Below are positions 23,368-32,428 of a stretch of DNA of 33,415 nt, in pieces. Within the stretch, counting starts at the first letter, position 1. Every line of letters begins with the position of its first letter. The DNA comes from Gammaproteobacteria bacterium (GTDB lineage: Bacteria > Pseudomonadota > Gammaproteobacteria > Enterobacterales > Alteromonadaceae), in NCBI GenBank assembly GCA_018815765.1, contig JAHIWM010000222.1, positions 1-33,415 of the forward strand, in the 5' to 3' direction. Position numbers and translations under genes: made by a program. Below the pieces are notes generated by a model. The model saw only the letters and a list, made by a program, of their open reading frames with translations, was not told the origin of the DNA and searched no databases.

Positions 23368-24636
23368 CATACTGAGCGCACTTAAAGCACAGTAACGCAG
23401 TACGTTGATAATGGCTCCGCCTGCCAGCTCATGGTCTTGCGCCAGTTTCGGCAGATCAACATCTTCGGCGAGCGGACACACCCCTTCAAACGCCTTTTGC
23501 CATAGCTGTAATCGCTGCGTCGCGCCCGGCATGTTAAAGTGGATCATGGATTGGAAACGGCGGGTGAAGGCCTCGTCCATATTCGCTTTGAGGTTAGTGG
23601 CGAGAATGACGGTGCCGGGAAAGTCTTCAATGCGCTGCAATAAATAACCGGTTTGTTGGTTCGCGTGCCGGTCGTTAGAACTGGTGGCTGCAGTGCGTTT
23701 GCCAAACAGTGCGTCGGCTTCGTCAAAAAATAAAATCCAGTCTTTGTAACTGGCTGCATCGAAAACCTTGCCGAGGTTTTTTTCAGTTTCGCCAATGTAC
23801 TTCGACACTATCATCGACAAATCCACCCGATACACTTCACGCCCGGTGGATTTGCCCAGCAAAGCCGCCGTCAGGGTTTTTCCTGTACCAGGAGGGCCGT
23901 AAAACACAGCACGAAAGCCTGGCTTGACCTTACGGGCCAAACCCCAATCCTGCATCAGGCTGTGACCATGGGTGATCCAGGCGCGTATCTCTTGCACTTG
24001 CGACATCACATGGTGATCCAATACCAAATCACTCCACGTCAGCGAGGTAACAATTGGGCTGGCAGGAAATACTGGGCTTAACTCGGGTCGGATTTTTTCG
24101 CCGGTCAACAACAGCTGCAGCCATTGCTGCGACAATGTCCATACTCCGGATAACAGCGGCAATTTGTCGTCCGATTGTTCCAGTGTAATGACCATCTCTG
24201 CAGCAAAACGATGGCTGGGCGCAACGACGCGCATGGCTTCCAGCCGCAACTCCGGATTGGTGGCGCTCAGCAAAAATGCCAGCGTCTGCCCAGTGGGTAA
24301 AAAGCCGCTAAAGGCTTTATCGCTGTATCCGCCAAATTCACTGAAGCTACGATCGGTAGTACCGTTTACACTTAAAAAAACATCCAGATATTCGGGCCGA
24401 ACATGAGGTGCCAGCGCCAACGCTAAGGCCAGTCGTTCAAAGGTATCGAGCTGCCAGTCCAGTGCCTGCCGCGCATATTCACTCTGCTCAGGCGCCAGTT
24501 CGGGCGGCGTTATATCCAACCAGTGGCCTTCGTGACCCTCGTGTTTCAGATAGCTGGCAATCACCTGCTGGATCACGGCATACAGCCAGTCTAGTTCGCG
24601 ATATAGGGCTTGCAAATTTTGGGCTGGCGTCGGCAT
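23281..24636 (-). CDS. AAA+ ATPase of contractile injection systems (Afp15/Pvc15-like)
   Basis: From the ATG at 24636 the protein has 451 residues; a GTG four codons earlier (24648) is an alternative. The N-terminal half (about 1-200) is helical and specific to the CIS ATPases. The AAA+ module shows Walker A GPPGTGKT (about 247-254), Walker B ILFFDEADALFG (about 301-312), sensor-1 ILATN (about 344-348) and the arginine-finger region FTRRF. The homologues Afp15 and Pvc15 are needed for assembly of the injection particle and, in PVC, for loading leader-bearing cargo. That fits the leader-carrying genes directly downstream. The upstream gene ends 4 bases before the ATG, so they are probably translationally coupled. 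Confidence 0.88.
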   Translation of the reverse strand: MPTPAQNLQALYRELDWLYAVIQQVIASYLKHEGHEGHWLDITPPELAPEQSEYARQALDWQLDTFERLALALALAPHVRPEYLDVFLSVNGTTDRSFSEFGGYSDKAFSGFLPTGQTLAFLLSATNPELRLEAMRVVAPSHRFAAEMVITLEQSDDKLPLLSGVWTLSQQWLQLLLTGEKIRPELSPVFPASPIVTSLTWSDLVLDHHVMSQVQEIRAWITHGHSLMQDWGLARKVKPGFRAVFYGPPGTGKTLTAALLGKSTGREVYRVDLSMIVSKYIGETEKNLGKVFDAASYKDWILFFDEADALFGKRTAATSSNDRHANQQTGYLLQRIEDFPGTVILATNLKANMDEAFTRRFQSMIHFNMPGATQRLQLWQKAFEGVCPLAEDVDLPKLAQDHELAGGAIINVLRYCALSALSMGKKQVERDDLIQGIKREFRKDNLTVQFN

Positions 24637-24640
24637 AAGG

Positions 24641-25483
24641 CTAATCACTCAACAGGGCTACATCGTCAAGCGACATATCCACCCAGTTAAAAAAACCTAT
24701 GCTGGTGGTCAGATTCAGCTCGTTGACTTTGACCAAATCAAGCAAATCGGCTTGCAGCCAGTTGGCTATTTCCCCTCCCCCTAATTCGGCTTTGTTTTCG
24801 ACAATCAGACTCAGGTAGCGGTCAGCCATCGAATCACTCATCACCAATTTTTTGGCCTTAAAAAAATACGCAACCTGGTCGTTGGTTTTTTCGTAGCAGG
24901 CTATGCCCGTGCATCGATCAGCTTTGGCCGAACTGTGACTGAGCAGGCTAAAGCTATTGCTTTCAGAAAGTGCCGCCGACATTTCCAGACGGGCATCAGC
25001 CTGTCCCGCCACAGCCAGTCCCCATTCTTCCGCCGTTGCCACGCCGGTAATAACGTATACCTGCCTGAAGCCATAATGCAGCTGGGTCAACTTTAAGGTC
25101 AGGTCATCTCTGATTTGGGCCCAGTTCAGTAGCAGGCTTGCTTTTGGCTTCCTTGCATGAAAGATAAAATCGCCTGTATGCGAGAATTCGAGTACCTGCC
25201 TGGTCCAATAATAGTCTTCACTATCGCCTCCCTGTTCAGTCTGGGTCTCGCACAGCAGTTGCTTTACCCCACTGCTCAATTCCCAGCCGCTCTGATCCAA
25301 CGGGATCTCACGGCTCACCAGTAAATTCTCTACTAAATGGGCATCGCCAATATTAAGTAAAGGCTGAAAGCGGCCCTGCCTCAGCTGGCACATGTCACCC
25401 AGCGCCAGCCTGCGCGTGAAAGGATGCATCGGCAGCCACGCCGTCTGCTGGTAGCAATGGCTGTAAAACACTTTTTTAGACAT
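24641..25483 (-). CDS. Unassigned eCIS-cluster protein, possible beta-rich (gasdermin-like pattern)
   Basis: I place the start at 25483 (MSKKVFYSHCYQQ, 280 residues) because an excellent GGGAGGGG ribosome-binding site lies 5 bases upstream; the frame opens 11 codons earlier at 25516. No family is recognised with confidence. The layout recalls the pore-forming half of gasdermins: an early LALGDMCQLRQGRFQPLLNI, a helix followed by RQVYVITGVATAEEWGLAVAG (compare VYVVTEVLQTQKEVEV in gasdermin D), and later DQVAYFFKAKKLVMSD (compare LAFRVAQLVID). This is pattern resemblance only. There is no signal peptide or membrane helix. It sits between coiled-coil genes and the ATPase gene, so it is part of the injection-system operon. 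Confidence 0.7.
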   Translation of the reverse strand: MSKKVFYSHCYQQTAWLPMHPFTRRLALGDMCQLRQGRFQPLLNIGDAHLVENLLVSREIPLDQSGWELSSGVKQLLCETQTEQGGDSEDYYWTRQVLEFSHTGDFIFHARKPKASLLLNWAQIRDDLTLKLTQLHYGFRQVYVITGVATAEEWGLAVAGQADARLEMSAALSESNSFSLLSHSSAKADRCTGIACYEKTNDQVAYFFKAKKLVMSDSMADRYLSLIVENKAELGGGEIANWLQADLLDLVKVNELNLTTSIGFFNWVDMSLDDVALLSD

Positions 25484-25537
25484 GATTACCCCTCCCGTTG
25501 CAAGGCAGGCCGGCACAAGCCAGCCATCCCATAGCCT

Positions 25538-26401
25538 TTATGCTGCGTAAGCTGCAGCTGTAGCAGCCGCTAAACCTGCTTGATACGAGTTCAGGCTGGT
25601 GGTGGCGGTCGCCAGCGCACTTTGGGCATAGGCCAGTTGCTGATTTACGATATTGACGTTAGTCAGAGCCTGGTTATATTTTTCGCTCGCTTTGTCGTAA
25701 GCTTGGCGGACTAACGCCAGAACGCCGGTACAATTGGGTGTAAAGCCAACGATAAAGTTGCCATCACGAACCGCCCCAATCTCCTGCGACCCTGAAGCCA
25801 TTGCCTGCTGTTCAATTGTGCGTTTAAGCGTTGTGACCTGATCGTTTTCAAGTGCGATGATCTGCTGAGATCGTAAGGACGTCGCTTCGGCCACATAACA
25901 ACTTTGTAATGCAGTGAGCGTAAGAGCCACAGCATTGTTGGCGTCAGCTGTCGCCTTGGCCATAAAGCTGATTAAAGTATCAGGAATCAGCGGATTACTT
26001 AATTTTTGCTTGTTCACCAGTTGGCCAAACCTATCTATTAGCTCGACCGTAAAAATCAATTTATTGATGAGCGTCGCCATTTCGCCTGATACCCGCTTGA
26101 TTTCTCTGGTCGCATTTCCGGTTTGTTTTAGTGCCACCCCAGTGCTGGTGCACAAGGCGTTGACGCTGGAGTCAATGTCGATGGCCAGATTGAGGTTCGT
26201 CAAAGCTGCGGTTTTATTGGCCTCAGCTGCCGTTAAATAATCATTAAACTGGATAGATTTGGCAGTCTCAGCATCAACAATAGCCTGATATTGGTCGACC
26301 TCGTATTGGGCTTCTGCCACTTGCATTGCCAGCCCGTCGAGCCTGGCTTTTTCTTTGTAAACAATGCCGACTGCGAGCGAATTAATAGTCATGTTATTCA
26401 T
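25538..26401 (-). CDS. Coiled-coil protein of unknown function in the eCIS cluster
   Basis: The 287-residue protein is mostly helical. There is a heptad-rich stretch from about 17 to 75 (EKARLDGLAMQVAEAQYEVD) and another at the end (about 232-287, ending in AAATAAAYAA). A short non-helical segment with GNFIVGFTPNCTG lies near 205-225. There is no signal peptide or clear membrane helix. GGAGAG precedes the ATG. It lies 27 bases after the 607-aa gene. The REIKRVSGEM segment resembles NEVKRISKGAM in that neighbour, so the two may be distant paralogues. A structural role in the injection particle, or as a chaperone, is inferred from position only. Confidence 0.72.
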   Translation of the reverse strand: MNNMTINSLAVGIVYKEKARLDGLAMQVAEAQYEVDQYQAIVDAETAKSIQFNDYLTAAEANKTAALTNLNLAIDIDSSVNALCTSTGVALKQTGNATREIKRVSGEMATLINKLIFTVELIDRFGQLVNKQKLSNPLIPDTLISFMAKATADANNAVALTLTALQSCYVAEATSLRSQQIIALENDQVTTLKRTIEQQAMASGSQEIGAVRDGNFIVGFTPNCTGVLALVRQAYDKASEKYNQALTNVNIVNQQLAYAQSALATATTSLNSYQAGLAAATAAAYAA

Positions 26402-26428
26402 TTTTACTCTCCATAGGGCCGTGGTGTT

Positions 26429-28252
26429 TTATTGTTGAGCTTGAGTGCAGACAGTGATAGCCGGCAATGTATTCGCCAATACGTTGGTATACTGAGCCTG
26501 ATCGCTGGGATCCCCAGTGGCTACCGTCAGTATGTAAAGCTGATACATTGTGTTTGGCTTGATCACATTGCCGAAGTTGTCAGTTGCACTCGGCGGAAAA
26601 CTAAATTTACAGCGACCTGATAATGATGCCGGCACTCTGATGTAATTCGCTGGTGAAACCTGATCGGCGATGGCCTGATTAAAATAGATAGGAGGCAAAT
26701 TCAGGTTCTCAGGACAACGCAATAGATTGAGATCCGGCGTTCCGCCTTGCTCAACAAGAATGCAACGGAATTCATAAGCAAGGATCGCTGTAGACGAGCC
26801 TGCAACCTGCGCTTCGGGAGCTGCTGAGTTCGCCACAGCTTGTTGTGCATCTGAGACAGTCTGCTGCACCGTTGCAGCTGCATCAGACTGCGCGGCAACA
26901 GATTTCGCCTTGCCTTTAGCCGGGGAAGCAGCAGTAGCATCTGTTTGTTCTGTAGCAGTGTCCGCAGGTGACACTAATGGTGTAAATGTGAAACTGGCAA
27001 TAGACCAGGTCACGCCAGTAGCATCCGGAGTTTTATTTGGAGTAACCTCCAGATGTTGCACCAATGGTAAAGTGGTAGCTGGAGTAAAAGGCTGGCTTGG
27101 TGCAGACAGTAACTCCGAATAATTATTGATATATTGTTTGTATACTTTGGAAAGCTCAATATACAAAAAGGCAACGTAACTCGAACCAGCCTGAACAGGA
27201 TTGCCAAACGCATCAGAGCTCAGCTGTATGCTGGTCGGTGATCTCGTCACTGCACCTGTCGCATCGACGCTTGCATCCGGAGTAATACTCACAAAAAGGC
27301 TGTTGTCGCCCGCAGGTCGTTGTGAAAATAATTGCTCAACCTGATCAATCGAAAAGGTAGTCTGATTTTGCGCCGGGACTAGCGTCAAGTAGTAGATAGG
27401 AGTTGCCTCTGGAATGGTCACACCACCAGCTTGTGGTGAATAAAAAGTCGGTAACGGCAGCGCCGCAAAGGATGCCGTGATTTCGGACCCGGACACCACA
27501 CTGATACTCAGGCACTGATTGAGTTGGTTGTTGCTGTTGTCGTATGCAGTATTAATGGCGATCACTTCCCTTCTGGCGTCAGCAAGTTCTCCCTCGGCCT
27601 GCCGCTCCGCTTTGCTGGCTTTGGTTATTTGTGCATTTTCTGCAATGGCCAGTTTGGTAAATTTATCCAGTTCAGCTTGGGTCGATGTAAACAAATTATC
27701 TATCTTCGATTTCACACCTGTCGTTTGAGCTAAAACCTCGCTGATGGTAATTTCTGACGTAGAACCAGAGGCGTTCATCGCACCTTTTGAGATCCGTTTT
27801 ACTTCATTCGCCACTTCATTGATCAAGCTGTTGGCACTTTGAATTTTTTCGTACACATCGGTTTGGTATAACGCCGCAGTTGCAATATTAAATGCGGCAC
27901 CTATATCTGAAGCCAGTACCGAAATAGCGTTGGATGCGATCTGCACGTTGGCAGCAGCGGTAGCCGTATTGGTGATGCTCACCGCCACATCGGTATTTGC
28001 CTCTGTGGCCGATGTGAGTAAATTGAACACCTGATTAGTGTTGATCAGGCTTTGATTGTTGATATTTTGCCAGGTTGTCACGTCATCTTCTGTCCCTTCC
28101 AATTTATCCCGCGCGGTGATTTCCGCTCCTTGCGCATAATAAAGCGTGTATTCCGCTACAGTTTTTAATGAATCCAAGTTGGACTGATTAAGCGCCAGAG
28201 CCGACAAGGTATTGACGACTGTCTGTTGAAGGTTTTCATTGTAAGTATTCAT
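26429..28252 (-). CDS. Helical protein with duplicated beta domain, eCIS cluster, unknown function
   Basis: The 607-residue protein has a long helical N-terminal half (about 1-247) with polar, Asn/Ser/Ala-rich heptads, then two copies of a beta domain. Copy 1 (about 255-385) holds EITASF, IYYLTLVPA, DAFGNPV and YVAFLYI. Copy 2 (about 414-600) holds WSIASF, YEFRCILVE, DNFGNVI and YQLYI. Inside copy 2 is a disordered Ala/Gln/Thr-rich insert (about 430-485, around SPAKGKAKSVAAQ). Such a helix-plus-beta arrangement would suit a fibre, decoration or baseplate accessory protein, but I do not recognise the family. It lies directly after the tape-measure gene, where some related clusters carry tail-fibre-like genes. 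Confidence 0.72.
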   Translation of the reverse strand: MNTYNENLQQTVVNTLSALALNQSNLDSLKTVAEYTLYYAQGAEITARDKLEGTEDDVTTWQNINNQSLINTNQVFNLLTSATEANTDVAVSITNTATAAANVQIASNAISVLASDIGAAFNIATAALYQTDVYEKIQSANSLINEVANEVKRISKGAMNASGSTSEITISEVLAQTTGVKSKIDNLFTSTQAELDKFTKLAIAENAQITKASKAERQAEGELADARREVIAINTAYDNSNNQLNQCLSISVVSGSEITASFAALPLPTFYSPQAGGVTIPEATPIYYLTLVPAQNQTTFSIDQVEQLFSQRPAGDNSLFVSITPDASVDATGAVTRSPTSIQLSSDAFGNPVQAGSSYVAFLYIELSKVYKQYINNYSELLSAPSQPFTPATTLPLVQHLEVTPNKTPDATGVTWSIASFTFTPLVSPADTATEQTDATAASPAKGKAKSVAAQSDAAATVQQTVSDAQQAVANSAAPEAQVAGSSTAILAYEFRCILVEQGGTPDLNLLRCPENLNLPPIYFNQAIADQVSPANYIRVPASLSGRCKFSFPPSATDNFGNVIKPNTMYQLYILTVATGDPSDQAQYTNVLANTLPAITVCTQAQQ

Positions 28253-28324
28253 AAGTTCCTCATTTTTATCTGATTATTCAAACATTACTAACGTTGTTTC
28301 TTTGCTTCATAGGCCGGACATCCG

Positions 28325-31300
28325 TTAGGTTGGCCATGTCACATAAATCGCTTTTTCCATCCAGGGCAATTTGATCACGGAATATGAAAAAGGAGCTCGC
28401 GCCAACAGCACGTCATAGGCACGCCTGTCCACTACCAAATCCCAATGATCTTTTGCGTCAGTTAACGAACCATCTCTCACCAACCAATCCCCCCGGCATC
28501 CATCCACCGAACTACTGCCTATAGCCTCCCAGTGGCCGATCACGGAATTCAGCAGGCTGTGACAAACATCGGCCTCATCGGCAGAAATATCGATGCCTAT
28601 TTCTACAGGCTCATGCAATGCTAAACCGCAGAGCAATTTATTAAGCAACAAGTGCTGTTCAGCCGTTTCACTGCACCCTGTTGCTAAAAACTGTAAGTAG
28701 TGCACGGCGCGTCGCTGAGCAAGGGGCGTGACGAATTGCTCGTTTTCAACCAGCCCCAGCCGGGAAAACAACATAGTGATAAAACCTTGCAGAATCACTA
28801 AGCCTGCATTGGTTATTCGCATTGGAGTGCTGTTGGCGACTGGGTTTTTAGCAGCGGTGATGGTGTCCGCCAATCTTGCCTCAAGGCTCTTCGTCTGATT
28901 GACTGCATTGGCATGAGGTGATTTTTTAGCAGAGAGCGCTTCGGTGTTATTCAGAACTTTTGTCGTTGCAAGCTGCAAAGGTTTTGCTAATGACTTCAGT
29001 TGTGGGGCAAAAGCTGTTTGTAGTACAGCAATATCGATCTGCTGTTGACGCATCAACTGGTATAAAAAATTGCTGACGAATTTATCAGGTGTTAATGCGG
29101 CCCAATCATTATTAAGCCAATGTTTCAAAACCAGCTGAAATAACAATGCGTCACGCTGCCGTGAAGTTGAATTGGGTATTTCAAGCCTCTGCAGATAGCG
29201 CTGAAACTTATCCAGTAGCAGAATACTAGTCTGTTGCTGTGGGTCGGCGACACGCATCGCATCCATAAGCCAGGCAAATGGCACAATACTGAGCAGCCGA
29301 AACATCACCCCATGCTGATGCTGTAAGTCGCGCAGCAGAGCAGCTAACAGTTTGGGTTTCACTGTAAAGACGTCGAATAACAACCGACTCAAATCTATCG
29401 GCCGGGCAATCTTGAGCCAGGAAGGCGGTTGCCCCTGTTGTAACATGCAACGGGCTATGTCAATAAAAGCTGGATGATTTAAATACCCGGCCAGATAGTC
29501 TTGACTGAAATCGGTCGTAGCCGCGGTGTTGTCTTTATGTGCTTCTGCAGGAGTTGGATTATCCGGCTGAACGGATAAGTTTAGGCATAACTTTGGGCCC
29601 TGATCTGCTTTTTTCGATGTCCTGTCAATCAATAGCCTGTAGGCATTATTCCAATGCGTTTTTTGTAAAAGATGCTTTTGTTGCCTAAAGCTTTCAACGC
29701 AGTCAGACAGAGGTATATTGAGTCGTAAACAGGCACTGGCAATCATTCTGACAAGCAATTCACTGGCCGATAGATGATGTGCTCTGGCATCAAAGCTCAG
29801 AGTCCAGAATATTTCGGCCAGATGTTTCTCCAACACCGCGCTGGCACCTTGCCAATAGCCTGCGTTCTGCCACAGCAAGGCCCAGTGTTTAATAGTGTCT
29901 TTCGCTGGTTTCAGTTCGTCAGGAAGTTGCTTCGATAGCCAGTGGCCAATAGGATGACTATCAGTCTTGTGGCTGAGTATGTTCAGCAGAAGATATTTAT
30001 CCGGCTGGCGCTCCAGCCAGTCAGAGATACTATGCCTGTCCTCTTGTTCCAGTTGGCGCCAGAGTACGGCCAGCGGCACAGCGTCAAGCCCCTGTGATAC
30101 AGCTTCAAGTCCCTCTGACAAAGAACTAACCGAGCCAGCACCTTGTGGGATTAAGCGATGTCGCAGCGCAGTAAAGAGTTCGTCAGAACTCCATTTCTTG
30201 TCCAGCACAACACTGAAAACATCATGGCCAGTCTTGAGCTGAGCCAATGAATGCCGGGAAGCACGTGGCGCACCGGCCGCCCCGATCCCTGCTTGTATAA
30301 CTGACGATAATGAGTTCGATAAATACTGAATCGAGCTATGAATTGAACCATTAACCGGACTATGAACCTGGCCATGCTGCAGAGCGAAGCTCTGAGCAGG
30401 TGCTGCATTCAGGTTGGGCCAACACAGATCCTGAACCAGGCATTCTGCAATCTGCTGAGAAAGTGCAGAACTATTCACCCCACACTTTTGCTTCAGTAGC
30501 GCAACAAAGTCACGCCAAAAAACAGCCAGCTCAAACCCACTCTGAGCGCCCCGCCTGCCCCTAGAAACTCCAGCTAACGCCTGTATTAACAAGGCCGGGA
30601 CCTGATGCGCCAGATCAACACCATCCAGGGCAGGCAATTCAGCTCGCTTTTGCCAAAACAACAGACTGTCGATCAGTGATACACAAAACTCTGTCGCGTC
30701 AGGTTCAAGCAGATCTATCAGTAGAGACAGATCGGCGGCCCCCACCAACCTGAGCAATCTCAGGCTAAGCAGTTCATTGCTGGTTCTGTGTAATTCTGCG
30801 GCACCTAACAGCATGGCAAGTGATTGTTCAGCACATCCACCACTCAGGCTATCGAGTATCAGTTGACCCTGCGTCCCAGCCACCAGACCATAACCGCCAT
30901 CAGTTCCCGTTTTCAGATAGTGCAGAGCCGCCTGCCAATAGGATGTTCTGACGCCGGCAGCACTATGCCGTCTGTTTTGTTCACGCCTTAACTCTTTGAA
31001 AATTCCCAAGAGTTCAAAATGCTGATGATTTGGATGCTCTGTTTGCACACTATGAATTAACAGATCTAAAAATACGGCCAATTCAAATCCATGTAGCTTG
31101 CAGAGCTCCAGCAAGGTTTCATGAACCAATTGGCGACGATTAAATTTCGAGCTGCGCGCCGTCAAAAGGTAAGCCAGTACGACTTGCCAAACCGTTTCCT
31201 TGTTCCAATTCTGTTTTCTGACCTGTGCTTGTGTTTGCTGAACGTGTGCCAGAATAAAGGAATGCTGTTGTGGCTCTGCGACTTGCACCAGCAAGGCCAA

Positions 31301-32428
31301 TTCGGTGAAAGAAAAATGTTTCAATATGCCTTGGCGGGCTTTAACTGAGTGACCTTCAAGGAGCAACAGCTTGGCCATACGTGCAGCGTCCTGGCGTGCC
31401 AGTACTGAAAACAATTCGTCCACTTTCACTGTGTCCGGGCCGACAGCCTGTCGCCTGAGTCCGTAATGCAACATCTTTTGTAATGCCAGCCAGGGATCTG
31501 GTGGTTCCGCGGATTGAACTACTGCTGTCGGACTAGTGCCGTGATCCTGCCGGTAAATCATTTTAATGGCGTTGAAAAAGGTCAGGGAGACTGCTCCCAA
31601 TGATTCAAGCGCCGCTACAGCCTGAAACATTTGATCAAGCAGCCTCTGGTAATCGATTTGATAGTGTTGGGCGACTTGCCATAGGTTGGCGCGAACAAAG
31701 CTGGTGGTGTTAAACAAAGTGCCTCTGTCCACCAGCAGGTGCTTCAGAATAGTCAGCCAGACAGATTCTCTGAATGCAGAGGCTCCGGCTGCTGGCAAGT
31801 GCCGCTCCTCTTGCAGGGTGAAAAGATCGTCTGCAAAAATACAGATGAAATCCCCCTGCCAGGGTTCCAGTAGCCGGATGATGCTACGAATACGGGCCTC
31901 ACCTAATTGCCAGACAAGGCGTTGCTGCACTCGCTGTGAACGGCCTAAATAACGGATGATATCGACGGTAGCACGCGGGTTATGCTCCAGTTGTCGATCC
32001 AGTATTTGTAACGCACTTTCAGTTCCGCTAAACCACCAGGGCGCAGTTCCATGTTGTAAAAACCAGCTCACAAAGTCTTGCATTGATTCGACATGGTCCA
32101 TAATCCGCAACGTGCCGCCATCATTCGATGTCACAGCAATTTGCTCATGGGCGAGCATTTTTCCTAAAGCTCTATGTACACTGGCGGTTAATCGTCTGGG
32201 TAGCTCGTACGCCAAATCGTCGAATAGCATATCTCCCAAATCCAGCTCCAAGCTGGTAATACGCCAGGTTTGTGTGGTGGGACAAAGTTCATTGAAACAT
32301 TGCTCCAGCAGTTCGGTGAGCGCTGTATTGCTCCAGAGGCTGATGAAATCCTGAAGCTCATGCACTTTGGCTTCTTGATCAAAGCCGGTTTGCCAGCAGC
32401 ATTGGGCTATCAGGTGGCTGGTCGTCAT
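28325..32428 (-). CDS. Contractile injection system tape-measure-family protein
   Basis: The 1367-residue protein carries both family signatures of CIS tape-measure proteins. The first is an N-terminal segment ending in WRITSLELDLGDM (about 55-67). The second is a conserved C-terminal block (about 1207-1367) with NAGLVILQGFITMLFSRLGL, QRRAVHYLQFLATG, LNKLLCGLALHEPVE, SSVDGCRGDWLVRDG, VDRRAYDVLLARAPFSYSV and IKLPWM. The long middle is a helical array of loosely repeated LL/LE motifs, with little disorder. Family proteins are thought to set the tube length or act in assembly of eCIS. Its ATG overlaps the stop of the upstream gene (ATGA). It is the strongest single proof that the cluster is an injection system rather than a generic toxin island. 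Confidence 0.9.
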   Translation of the reverse strand: MTTSHLIAQCCWQTGFDQEAKVHELQDFISLWSNTALTELLEQCFNELCPTTQTWRITSLELDLGDMLFDDLAYELPRRLTASVHRALGKMLAHEQIAVTSNDGGTLRIMDHVESMQDFVSWFLQHGTAPWWFSGTESALQILDRQLEHNPRATVDIIRYLGRSQRVQQRLVWQLGEARIRSIIRLLEPWQGDFICIFADDLFTLQEERHLPAAGASAFRESVWLTILKHLLVDRGTLFNTTSFVRANLWQVAQHYQIDYQRLLDQMFQAVAALESLGAVSLTFFNAIKMIYRQDHGTSPTAVVQSAEPPDPWLALQKMLHYGLRRQAVGPDTVKVDELFSVLARQDAARMAKLLLLEGHSVKARQGILKHFSFTELALLVQVAEPQQHSFILAHVQQTQAQVRKQNWNKETVWQVVLAYLLTARSSKFNRRQLVHETLLELCKLHGFELAVFLDLLIHSVQTEHPNHQHFELLGIFKELRREQNRRHSAAGVRTSYWQAALHYLKTGTDGGYGLVAGTQGQLILDSLSGGCAEQSLAMLLGAAELHRTSNELLSLRLLRLVGAADLSLLIDLLEPDATEFCVSLIDSLLFWQKRAELPALDGVDLAHQVPALLIQALAGVSRGRRGAQSGFELAVFWRDFVALLKQKCGVNSSALSQQIAECLVQDLCWPNLNAAPAQSFALQHGQVHSPVNGSIHSSIQYLSNSLSSVIQAGIGAAGAPRASRHSLAQLKTGHDVFSVVLDKKWSSDELFTALRHRLIPQGAGSVSSLSEGLEAVSQGLDAVPLAVLWRQLEQEDRHSISDWLERQPDKYLLLNILSHKTDSHPIGHWLSKQLPDELKPAKDTIKHWALLWQNAGYWQGASAVLEKHLAEIFWTLSFDARAHHLSASELLVRMIASACLRLNIPLSDCVESFRQQKHLLQKTHWNNAYRLLIDRTSKKADQGPKLCLNLSVQPDNPTPAEAHKDNTAATTDFSQDYLAGYLNHPAFIDIARCMLQQGQPPSWLKIARPIDLSRLLFDVFTVKPKLLAALLRDLQHQHGVMFRLLSIVPFAWLMDAMRVADPQQQTSILLLDKFQRYLQRLEIPNSTSRQRDALLFQLVLKHWLNNDWAALTPDKFVSNFLYQLMRQQQIDIAVLQTAFAPQLKSLAKPLQLATTKVLNNTEALSAKKSPHANAVNQTKSLEARLADTITAAKNPVANSTPMRITNAGLVILQGFITMLFSRLGLVENEQFVTPLAQRRAVHYLQFLATGCSETAEQHLLLNKLLCGLALHEPVEIGIDISADEADVCHSLLNSVIGHWEAIGSSSVDGCRGDWLVRDGSLTDAKDHWDLVVDRRAYDVLLARAPFSYSVIKLPWMEKAIYVTWPT

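Noticed and set aside
31956-32354. Plus-strand open frame of 132 codons
   Set aside because: It is antisense to the N-terminal region of the tape-measure-family gene, which carries the conserved family signature.
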